Origin: Croceivirga sp. | Lineage (GTDB): Bacteria > Bacteroidota > Bacteroidia > Flavobacteriales > Flavobacteriaceae | DNA: 64,000 bases | Assembly: GCA_028281025.1 (NCBI GenBank) | Contig: JANQKR010000048.1 | Coordinates: 1 to 64,000, forward strand | Direction of reading: 5' to 3' | Shown here: positions 8,827 to 16,214 of the stretch, piece after piece | How positions within the stretch are numbered: the first letter of the stretch is position 1 | Layout of the letters: each line of letters begins with the position of its first letter | Notes under the pieces: generated by a model | Databases searched by the model: none | The model's input: only the letters and a program-made list of their open reading frames with translations | Told to the model about the DNA's origin: nothing | Position numbers and translations under genes: made by a program

Positions 8827-10773
8827 ATGATAAAGAATTACATGACCAATACGGTTTTCAGGTATGCTTCCAAATGGCTTGTGCTGGGAATAGATTTGAT
8901 CATTGTGGGCCTATCATTTGCGCTCTCTTACTTTGTACGATTTAACTTAACCCTAAACTTTGATGTTGACAAGTTATTGATACAATTGCCCTTGGTGCTT
9001 GTTTTTGCACTAATGTCTTTCATCTTTACCAAGTCCTACAAGGGAGTAGTAAGGCATACGGGGGTTAGGGATGTATATAACTTGTTCAATGCAATTTGTC
9101 TCCTTAGTATTCTTTTGGTCTTCATGGTAATTTTGAACAAGAAATTCTACTTGATAGATGATTTTACCATTCCTTTATCCATTATCATTATTCACAGTTT
9201 AGTAAGTTTTGTTTTTCTTACCTCTTCCAGATATATTTTTAAAACGCTTTATTACAATCTTGTAAATAGCCTACAAGTCAAGGCTTCCAAAAACATTTTA
9301 ATTTACGGTACGGAAGAATCGGGGATACTAACGCATAATGCCTTGACCAACCATAGTAAAAACAATATAAAGGTCGTTGGCTACATTACAAGTGATAAGC
9401 GGAAGATAGGGAAGAATATAAATGGGGTGACCGTATTTGGGGAAGAAGTTTTGGTGGAGAATTTTATTCTTGAAAAGGATATTGCCGAAATTATTTTTTC
9501 TGAACAGGACATAGATCACAATAGATTACGTCAGTTGGTCGAAAGTCTTGTTGATTTTCCGGTTCTTGCCAAAATTGTTCCACCTGTTGAACATTGGATA
9601 GATGGCGAACTAAAAGTCTCACAGATAAAACAGGTTCAAATAGAGGATTTATTGAACAGGCTACCCATTTCGATAAAGAATTCCAAGATTTCTGACGAGC
9701 TCAAGGATAAGATAGTCCTTGTTACGGGGGGAGCAGGTTCAATAGGGAGTGAAATTGTTAGACAAATCTGTACGTACGAATACAAATCCTTGATAATTAT
9801 TGATCAAGCCGAGTCCGCACTATATGATTTGCAGCAGGAATTGAAACAGAATGGTCATCACAATTTTGTTTCAATAGTGGGGGATATAAGGGATAAAAAT
9901 AGAATTAATCTTATTTTTCAGGAATACAAACCAAATCTTGTATTTCATGCGGCGGCTTATAAACATGTTCCATTAATGGAATACAATTCCTACGAAGCCA
10001 TTAAAATAAATGTGGCTGGGACCAAAACACTGGTAGATTTGGCCCTTGATCATGAAGTGGACAAGTTTGTTTTTGTTTCTACTGACAAGGCAGTTAATCC
10101 AACCAATGTAATGGGGGCAACCAAAAGGATAGCGGAGATGTACATTAGTTGCATGCAACAAAAGAATTCCACCAAGTTTATTACCACTAGATTTGGCAAT
10201 GTTCTTGGATCTAATGGTTCCGTAATACCGTTGTTCAAAAAACAGATAGAAAAAGGAGGGCCACTTACTTTGACCCATAAGGAGGTTACTCGTTATTTTA
10301 TGACCATTCCAGAAGCTTCCCAATTGGTTTTGGAGGCAGGTGCAATGGGTGATGGGGGAGAAATATTTATTTTTGATATGGGTAAATCTATCAAGATTTA
10401 TGATTTGGCCAAGAATATGATAAAGCTTTCAGGGCTTAGATATCCTGAAGATATCAATATTAAGATAACCGGGTTAAGGCCTGGAGAAAAACTATATGAG
10501 GAGCTTTTGGCCAATGGGGAAAATACGCTTCCAACATATCATAAAAAAATAATGATAAGTAAGGTCAGGGAATTGGATTATGCCAAGGTGAGATCTAAAA
10601 TAGATGAGCTTTGTTTGACCAACATGTTCTTTAATGGGGACACCATAAAAATCATGAAAGAAATTGTACCGGAATATATCTCCAAAAATTCCAAATTTTG
10701 TGAATTGGATACTGACCAAAAGGAAATAGTTGCTGAGGATAATAAATTAGAGAAACAGGTTTGGCAATCTTAA
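8827..10773 (+). CDS. Membrane-bound nucleotide-sugar 4,6-dehydratase/epimerase (PglF/WbpM/CapD family)
   Basis: 648 residues. Four hydrophobic helices lie in the first ~150 residues, followed by a CoA-binding-like Rossmann domain (~150-280) and a catalytic SDR domain from ~300 with NAD motif VTGGAGSIGSEI. In the active-site stretch STDKAVNPTNVMGATKR the usual YxxxK tyrosine is methionine, as is normal for PglF/WbpM enzymes. These convert UDP-GlcNAc to UDP-4-keto-6-deoxy-GlcNAc at the inner face of the cytoplasmic membrane. The DegT aminotransferase encoded at 6101 could use that product. It begins the plus-strand operon, with wza 31 bp downstream. An epimerase activity (CapD sense) is the alternative. 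Confidence 0.9.
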   Translation: MIKNYMTNTVFRYASKWLVLGIDLIIVGLSFALSYFVRFNLTLNFDVDKLLIQLPLVLVFALMSFIFTKSYKGVVRHTGVRDVYNLFNAICLLSILLVFMVILNKKFYLIDDFTIPLSIIIIHSLVSFVFLTSSRYIFKTLYYNLVNSLQVKASKNILIYGTEESGILTHNALTNHSKNNIKVVGYITSDKRKIGKNINGVTVFGEEVLVENFILEKDIAEIIFSEQDIDHNRLRQLVESLVDFPVLAKIVPPVEHWIDGELKVSQIKQVQIEDLLNRLPISIKNSKISDELKDKIVLVTGGAGSIGSEIVRQICTYEYKSLIIIDQAESALYDLQQELKQNGHHNFVSIVGDIRDKNRINLIFQEYKPNLVFHAAAYKHVPLMEYNSYEAIKINVAGTKTLVDLALDHEVDKFVFVSTDKAVNPTNVMGATKRIAEMYISCMQQKNSTKFITTRFGNVLGSNGSVIPLFKKQIEKGGPLTLTHKEVTRYFMTIPEASQLVLEAGAMGDGGEIFIFDMGKSIKIYDLAKNMIKLSGLRYPEDINIKITGLRPGEKLYEELLANGENTLPTYHKKIMISKVRELDYAKVRSKIDELCLTNMFFNGDTIKIMKEIVPEYISKNSKFCELDTDQKEIVAEDNKLEKQVWQS

Positions 10774-10804
10774 TTTTTACTACACTTGTAAAAAAAAGCC
10801 CATT

Positions 10805-11578
10805 ATGCATTTATTGAGATTATTCCGCAACTTTGGTTTATTACTTGTTGTAAGCATGTTATTCTTTTCATGTGGTTCCAAAAAAGATGTAGTTTATTTT
10901 CAGGATGCCAAAAAATTTGAAACCTTGGTGGATGACAATATCTCTCTGACAAAATTCAAGGTAGATGATGTTATTAGCATACACGTGTCTACATTGGACT
11001 CGGAAGCGAGTGCGCCTTTCAACCTTTTTCGTGGATTGCCCCAAGGAGGATTTGCGCAAGAACAAGTAGACTATATCGTGGATAAAAAAGGTGAAATAGA
11101 TTTCCCGGTAGTTGGTAAGTTGAAAATAGAAGGATTATCGCCTGAAAAGCTACGACTTTTATTGAGGGACAAACTCAATGAATATCTAAAGAACCCTATC
11201 ATTAATATCAGGTTGAAAAACTTTACGGTCACCGTTCTGGGTGAGGTAAATAGACCTGGAACCTATCAAGTCAATGGAGAGCAGATCACCATTCTGGAAG
11301 CTATTGGCCTAGCGGGTGACCTAACGATTAAGGGCATGCGGGATAATATTTTGGTAATCAGGGATTTTAATGGCGCAAAAGTCTATGAAAGAATAGATTT
11401 GACAAGTAAAGATGCCATGAAATCCCAAGTGTACTATCTTACGCAAAATGACGTTGTTTATATAGAACCGAACCAATCTGCCGTTACCTCGTCAACACTT
11501 GATAATAGGGCATCCATAGCAATTTCCATAATCTCCTTACTTGTTACTTCAACGGTAGTTATCTTGACAAGAAATTAA
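10805..11578 (+). CDS. wza: Polysaccharide export outer-membrane lipoprotein, Wza family
   Basis: 257 residues with a lipoprotein signal (FFSCGSKKD, Cys23). A polysaccharide export (Poly_export) domain follows at ~45-130, and an SLBB domain around residues 135-190 (TVLGEVNRPGTYQVNGEQIT). A hydrophobic helix near the C terminus (ISIISLLVTSTVVILT) is the single transmembrane or outer-membrane segment often seen in Bacteroidota Wza proteins. The protein would form the export channel in the outer membrane for the polymer. It is directly followed by wzc (20 bp), its usual partner in Wzy-dependent export. Confidence 0.9.
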   Translation: MHLLRLFRNFGLLLVVSMLFFSCGSKKDVVYFQDAKKFETLVDDNISLTKFKVDDVISIHVSTLDSEASAPFNLFRGLPQGGFAQEQVDYIVDKKGEIDFPVVGKLKIEGLSPEKLRLLLRDKLNEYLKNPIINIRLKNFTVTVLGEVNRPGTYQVNGEQITILEAIGLAGDLTIKGMRDNILVIRDFNGAKVYERIDLTSKDAMKSQVYYLTQNDVVYIEPNQSAVTSSTLDNRASIAISIISLLVTSTVVILTRN

Positions 11579-11598
11579 TTTAAGTCTTATAAACGAAA

Positions 11599-13992
11599 AT
11601 GGGGGCAAAGTTGAATAATAGTACTCCTAGCAACAAAAATTTAAAAGAGTATATAAAGGTTTACACCAAGCATATACATTGGTTTGCGCTATCTGCGATT
11701 TTTGCTGTTGCCATGGCATTTTTATATATCAGATACGCCACCCCACAATACCAGGCGAAAGCCAAAATACAAATATTGGAGGACAAGGGGTCTTCACCTG
11801 AACTTAGTCTATTTCAAGAGTTGGATATTTTTTCTGGGTCCAAAAACAAGGTGGAAGATGAGATTGACATTATTAAATCCAGGGGAAATTTTATCCAAGT
11901 GGTAAAAAAACTTGGAATCAATGTAAAGATTATCGCTCTTGGTAACATAGCTGACACGGAAATATACGTTAAACCACCTTTTAGGATAAATTTTATTTCA
12001 TCAGATTCAATTATTGATAATTCCACATTCGAGTTTCTTATAAACTTGAACGATAGTGAGACTTCTTTTGATTTTAGTAAGGAAGAGAATAAATCCTTCA
12101 AAACGCTCCCGTTTGGGAAGAATTTCCCATCACCTATTGGTGATATTGTGATTACTCCTACCGAGAGTTTTAAGTCATACAAAAAGCAAAGATTCAAAGT
12201 AATAGTAAAACCTGTTTTCAAAATTGCAGAGTCATATAAGAAAAAGATTTCTTTGAAGATGGCATCTGAATTTTCCAACATCATAAACATTTCCCTTAAT
12301 GATCCCATTCAGGAAAAGGCCGAGCAGATTTTACAGGCGCTCATAGAAACCTACAATCAAAATGCGGTAGATGATAAGAGGGCGATTGCGGATAAAACCT
12401 CGGATTTTATAGAAGAAAGAATCAACGATATCTACTCCAACTTGGCAGCAGTTGATCAGAGCGCCGAGGATTTCAAGACGGTAAGGGGCTTAACGGATAT
12501 TTCTTCGCAAGCGAACATTAACTTAAATGTGAGTGCTGCCAGCCAGCAAGAACTGGAAAATGCAAAAGTACAGTTGAATATTGCAGCCTCTATGAAAGAT
12601 ATTGTTGATAATCAGGGAGATTATGATTTTTTGCCTTCCAACATAGGGTTGTCCGATCAGTCCATAGCCACTACGACTTCCAAATTCAATCAATTGGTTG
12701 CTGAACGAAAACGATTGTTAAAAAGTTCCAATGAGAAAAATCCGGTTATTGTCAATTTAGATCAGCAACTGGCAGGCTTAAAGCAAAGTATGCAATCAAG
12801 CTTGAACAGTATAGAGAATAACCTGAATTTAAAGGTCAATAACCTAAGTGGTCAGGTATCCCAGCTTAACTCAAGAATTTATTCGGCTCCAAAAAATGAA
12901 CGTGCGTTAAGGGATATTACAAGAAGACAGCAAACTACGGAATCCCTTTATCTCTATCTATTGCAAAAAAGAGAGGAATCACAAATTGCATTTGCTTCGG
13001 CGACCCCCAAATCAAAGGTTATAGATTACCCATATGGTAACAATAATCGACCCATATCGCCGAATAAGCCCATCATATTTTTGGCATCTTTTATTTTAGG
13101 TTTGGCAGTTCCTTTCTCAATTGTCTATTTAATGGATTTGATGGATAACAAAATCCATAACAAAGCCAATTTGGAAAAATATACAGGTGATATTCCGGTA
13201 ATTGCGGAGTTGCCAAAAATACGAAAGAAGGAAGATACGCTCATTAAAACAGATGAACGTACGGTATTGGCCGAGTCCTTGAGGATTTTAAGGACAAATC
13301 TAGATTACGTACTTAAATCCAAATCATCCCAACGAGATAGGATGGGAAGTTCAATTTTTGTGACATCCAGTGTTCCTGGTGAGGGAAAAACCTTGGTATC
13401 CTTCAACTTATCAATGATTTATGCCAATGCCAACAAAAAAGTACTTCTAATAGGTGCAGATATAAGAAACCCAAAGATTTATCAGTTCTATAACGCTAAG
13501 AACGTGGATAAATTAGTTAAAAAGAAATTGAACAAAGATAATTTGGGATTAACCGATTTTTTGGTGAACAGGGAATTGGTGCCCAAAGATATTATTTCTT
13601 CAATTCTTGCAAACAACCAAACCATTGATATCATTTTTGCCGGAAAAATACCTCCGAATCCAACCGAGTTGTTAATGAATGAAAGGATGAATGCTTTATT
13701 CCACGAGGTAAAACAAACGTACGATTATATCATTGTCGATACAGCTCCTTTAATGGTGGTTTCCGATACGCTTCTAATCAGTGGAAATGCCGATCAGACA
13801 CTGTACGTCACCAGAGCTGGAATTACGGATGCCAATGTTGTTGAATTCCCAATTCAATTGCAAAAGGAGGGAAAGCTAAAAGGATTGTCCTTTATTGTGA
13901 ACGGGGTCAAGAGCGCTAACCTGGGTTATGGAGGAAAATATGGTTATGGCTATGGAAAATCCACAAAAAAGTGGTATCAACTTTTCGGATAG
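11599..13992 (+). CDS. wzc: Wzc-type chain-length determinant and bacterial tyrosine kinase
   Basis: 797 residues. An N-terminal Wzz domain has a transmembrane helix at ~30-50 and a second at ~490-515 (PIIFLASFILGLAVPFSIVY), enclosing a long periplasmic coiled coil (~265-440). The cytoplasmic BY-kinase domain has Walker A SSVPGEGKTL (~592-602), a Walker A' region (VLLIGADIRNP) and Walker B YIIVDTAPL. The C-terminal tail GYGGKYGYGYGKSTKKWY is the tyrosine cluster that is autophosphorylated. It controls polymer length and export together with Wza. The PHP phosphatase encoded convergently 1 bp away is its expected counter-enzyme. Confidence 0.93.
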   Translation: MGAKLNNSTPSNKNLKEYIKVYTKHIHWFALSAIFAVAMAFLYIRYATPQYQAKAKIQILEDKGSSPELSLFQELDIFSGSKNKVEDEIDIIKSRGNFIQVVKKLGINVKIIALGNIADTEIYVKPPFRINFISSDSIIDNSTFEFLINLNDSETSFDFSKEENKSFKTLPFGKNFPSPIGDIVITPTESFKSYKKQRFKVIVKPVFKIAESYKKKISLKMASEFSNIINISLNDPIQEKAEQILQALIETYNQNAVDDKRAIADKTSDFIEERINDIYSNLAAVDQSAEDFKTVRGLTDISSQANINLNVSAASQQELENAKVQLNIAASMKDIVDNQGDYDFLPSNIGLSDQSIATTTSKFNQLVAERKRLLKSSNEKNPVIVNLDQQLAGLKQSMQSSLNSIENNLNLKVNNLSGQVSQLNSRIYSAPKNERALRDITRRQQTTESLYLYLLQKREESQIAFASATPKSKVIDYPYGNNNRPISPNKPIIFLASFILGLAVPFSIVYLMDLMDNKIHNKANLEKYTGDIPVIAELPKIRKKEDTLIKTDERTVLAESLRILRTNLDYVLKSKSSQRDRMGSSIFVTSSVPGEGKTLVSFNLSMIYANANKKVLLIGADIRNPKIYQFYNAKNVDKLVKKKLNKDNLGLTDFLVNRELVPKDIISSILANNQTIDIIFAGKIPPNPTELLMNERMNALFHEVKQTYDYIIVDTAPLMVVSDTLLISGNADQTLYVTRAGITDANVVEFPIQLQKEGKLKGLSFIVNGVKSANLGYGGKYGYGYGKSTKKWYQLFG

Positions 13993-13993
13993 G

Positions 13994-14737
13994 TCAATGC
14001 TGAAATAGTTCGGCATTCCGATGCTTTAGGACTTGAATTTTGTTAATATGGTCTTTCTTTATTTTTATGGACTTGATACCCTTTAAATGCGATAAATTAT
14101 GGGCATCACTACCTAGAAAGTCATAATTTCCGGTATCCAATAACTTCCAAGAAGTCCGTTTGATTTCGTCCCCATAATAACCTCCCAGCGAAAGTAGGTT
14201 TAACTGAAATTTGACGCCTGCAGACTTGTATTTCAAATAACCGCTAAAGTCCTTGCTAAGATATTGATAGCGCTCGGGGTGTGCTAGAACAGGAAAATAT
14301 CCAGCGTTTTTTATGAGTTCAATGGAAGCCTCAAAATTTATGCTTGGTTGCAGATAGGACATTTCTATCAAGATATGGTCCTTATTTAAGGGGAGCACTT
14401 CGTTGTTGACCAAGATTTTATCAAAGTTGTCATCGATCATGTGTTCCGCGGCATAATTCAGGTTAATACCTGTAAAATCAGTTCCCTTAAGATTTTTTTT
14501 GAGCTTTTTATAAGAGGTTCTTATAGTCTCTGGCGTATTGTCATAGTAATTGCTCATGATGTGTGGTGTACAGATAAAATCCGTTACCCCTATTGCTGCA
14601 AACCCCTTAATCAATTCCATTGATTCCCCCACATTCTTGGCACCATCGTCTATCCCGGGTAGAATATGGTTGTGGATATCAATAAAGCCCGCCAAATGAT
14701 CAACTAAAAACCCTTTCTTGGAGAAAAATGTGAACAT
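13994..14737 (-). CDS. CpsB/CapC-type PHP protein tyrosine phosphatase
   Basis: 247 residues if started at 14737. The N terminus reads MFTFFSKKGFLVDHLAGF followed by DIHNHILPGIDDGAKN, the metal-binding PHP signature. Later metal ligands are visible in VLAHPERY and LGSDAHN. The family dephosphorylates the tyrosine tail of Wzc-like kinases using a manganese cluster. A longer frame to 14788 exists, but a TTG...TAnnTTTG promoter (14755-14788) would then lie inside the coding region, so I prefer the downstream ATG. The stop codon is 1 bp from that of wzc on the other strand. Family members begin just before the FFSKK stretch, which also favours this start. Confidence 0.87.
   Translation of the reverse strand: MFTFFSKKGFLVDHLAGFIDIHNHILPGIDDGAKNVGESMELIKGFAAIGVTDFICTPHIMSNYYDNTPETIRTSYKKLKKNLKGTDFTGINLNYAAEHMIDDNFDKILVNNEVLPLNKDHILIEMSYLQPSINFEASIELIKNAGYFPVLAHPERYQYLSKDFSGYLKYKSAGVKFQLNLLSLGGYYGDEIKRTSWKLLDTGNYDFLGSDAHNLSHLKGIKSIKIKKDHINKIQVLKHRNAELFQH
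13996..14017. terminator. Possible bidirectional hairpin at the wzc/PHP convergence
   Basis: AATGCTGAA (13996-14004) pairs with TTCGGCATT (14009-14017), with one G-U pair and a 4-nt loop. No T-run follows on either strand and it lies in the 3' end of the phosphatase gene, so the role is uncertain. Confidence 0.35.
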
Positions 14738-14754
14738 GCGTAAAATTTGGAGTA

Positions 14755-14788
14755 CAAATATACACTTCCTTTGCGCTCGGGAGTTCAA
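14755..14788 (-). promoter_or_regulatory. Promoter of the PHP phosphatase gene
   Basis: Minus strand TTG (14788-14786), a 23-nt spacer, then TATATTTG (14762-14755), which fits the flavobacterial TTG-N17-23-TAnnTTTG rule. It predicts a leader of roughly 10-15 nt before the start at 14737. Confidence 0.6.
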
Positions 14789-14891
14789 TTGGGGGATGAT
14801 ACCAATAGTGCAAGGTATTTCGGGTAGCTATCGTTCTTTCATGTTGCCATTTCAAAAATAGTAAACCGCTGACCCCAAACAGAATGATAGG

Positions 14892-15042
14892 TCATGCAGG
14901 TCGTGCTGGGCAAAGCAAAAATAGGATAAGTTCTTTTTGAACCCCATCTTCCCGTGCCAAATGCATAGCGGTTTTGTTGGCCATAGCACCTTTCAATATC
15001 AATTCTTTCCCATTGGTCGGCTACCGAAAGGGGTATGGCATT
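14892..15042 (-). pseudogene. Remnant of an ankyrin-repeat gene
   Basis: Minus-strand translation gives two ankyrin-like pieces in different frames: NAIPLSVADQWERIDI, then after a frameshift KELILKGAMANKTAMHLAR and EDGVQKELILFLL, ending in TGA. The A(M/L)HLAREDG core and the ELxxFLL helix match the ankyrin consensus. There is no start codon and at least one frame break, so this is a decayed 3' end. The rest of the gene is not present. It lies in the 501-bp gap between the phosphatase and the VOC gene. Confidence 0.5.
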
Positions 15043-15060
15043 CAGTCATACGTCCATCTG

Positions 15061-15120
15061 TTTTGGACCATTAAACACCTTTTTGGTACCATTAAACACC
15101 TTTTTGGTACCATTAGTACC
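15061..15120. repeat. 21-bp tandem repeat, just under three copies
   Basis: The unit TTTTGGTACCATTAAACACCT occurs at 15081-15101. A 20-base copy precedes it at 15061-15080 (one base missing) and a partial copy follows from 15102. It lies beside the ankyrin remnant, upstream of the VOC gene, and is out of any convincing coding context. Confidence 0.75.
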
Positions 15121-15238
15121 CCAGTTGGGCATTTTACCATCCACCTGGGCAGGGCCTTCAACTATTTTTAATCGTGCTAAGGGGTTTAAGAGCAAATCGA
15201 AATCACAAACCACTCAGGATTTTTAAAAACAAGTCTAA

Positions 15239-15727
15239 ATGAGTCCAATAAAACATGCCGCCCACCTACATCATCAGTCCTTTTTGGTCAAAGATTTGGA
15301 AAGTGAAGCTGCCACGCTGACCAATATCATGGGGATTACCTTCAATGTTTGGAAAATAGCACCGGAAATTTGTCTGGTCAATGGGGATTTTAAACCGTAT
15401 TCATTTAAGGTCGCCATTGCTTCCATTGGCACCAGTAGCCTTGAGCTTATTTCCCCTTTTACCGGGGAAAGCATTTTAGATCAACATTTGGCAAGTAGGG
15501 GGGAAGGCTACCACCATTCGGGAATCTCGTTTTATGACCACAGTGCTTTCGTATCCGCAAAAAGTGATTTGATCGCAAAAGGTTTCAAACCGATTCAGTA
15601 CGGGAAAACGGATGCAGCATTTGAGTTTGGGTATTTTCAGTTGCCTACTGCCGGCATGATTGTAGAACTGCTTTACATGGAAAATATGCCCGAACCGGAT
15701 TCAATCATTGTAAAACGAAACCTATAA
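15239..15727 (+). CDS. VOC (glyoxalase/methylmalonyl-CoA epimerase-like) family protein
   Basis: 162 residues with the paired beta-alpha-beta-beta-beta modules of the vicinal oxygen chelate fold. Putative metal ligands are a His in LHHQSFLV, the His pair in EGYHHSGISF, and the Glu in GMIVELLYM. The arrangement is closest to methylmalonyl-CoA epimerase/lactoylglutathione lyase-like VOC proteins. It is 10 bp from the molybdenum-hydroxylase small subunit gene, so it probably belongs to the same operon and acts on a substrate or product of that enzyme. The reaction is unknown. Confidence 0.75.
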   Translation: MSPIKHAAHLHHQSFLVKDLESEAATLTNIMGITFNVWKIAPEICLVNGDFKPYSFKVAIASIGTSSLELISPFTGESILDQHLASRGEGYHHSGISFYDHSAFVSAKSDLIAKGFKPIQYGKTDAAFEFGYFQLPTAGMIVELLYMENMPEPDSIIVKRNL

Positions 15728-15737
15728 AACGAACCCT

Positions 15738-16214
15738 ATGACCACTATACGACTCAATGTGAATGGAATTGTCCATGAAAAGGAGATGGACCCCCATATG
15801 CCACTGCTCTGGGTATTAAGGGACATCTTGGGATTGACCGGCACAAAATTTGGCTGCGGTATTGCCCAATGCGGGGCCTGTACGGTACTTGTAGATGGGA
15901 AAGCTGTACGGTCATGTAGTATTAGGGTAGAGTCCGCCGTGGACAAAGACATAGAAACCATTGAAGGGGTGGAAGCTACGCCCTTTCGTTCTTTACAACA
16001 AGCTTGGATTGATGAGCAGGTACCACAATGCGGCTATTGCCAAAGTGGTCAACTAATGAATGCCATAGGGTTTTTAAAAAGCAACCCAAATCCAACGGAC
16101 GAAGCGATTCTAAATGCAATGTCCGGTAATATCTGTAGATGTGGGACTTATCCCAGAATTTTAAAGGCGATACAATCGGTAGTGGAACAATCCTCCAAGA
16201 AGAAAGGCATATGA
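15738..16214 (+). CDS. [2Fe-2S] small subunit of a molybdenum hydroxylase (isoquinoline 1-oxidoreductase alpha type)
   Basis: 158 residues carrying two iron-sulfur clusters. The plant-ferredoxin-type ligands are C40, C45, C48 and C60 (FGCGIAQCGACTVLVDG), and the helical-domain ligands are C98, C101, C133 and C135 (CGYCQSG, NICRCGTYPRI). The length and the absence of a signal peptide match IorA/CoxS/XdhC-like small subunits, which pass electrons from the molybdenum centre to an external acceptor. It is translationally coupled to the large subunit (ATGA overlap at 16211-16214), probably exported in complex with it. The true substrate is not evident. Confidence 0.92.
   Translation: MTTIRLNVNGIVHEKEMDPHMPLLWVLRDILGLTGTKFGCGIAQCGACTVLVDGKAVRSCSIRVESAVDKDIETIEGVEATPFRSLQQAWIDEQVPQCGYCQSGQLMNAIGFLKSNPNPTDEAILNAMSGNICRCGTYPRILKAIQSVVEQSSKKKGI

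Noticed and set aside
14974-15171. Small plus-strand frame spanning the tandem repeat
   Set aside because: Its sequence is dominated by the 21-bp repeat translated as HLFGTIK, and it overlaps the antisense ankyrin remnant.
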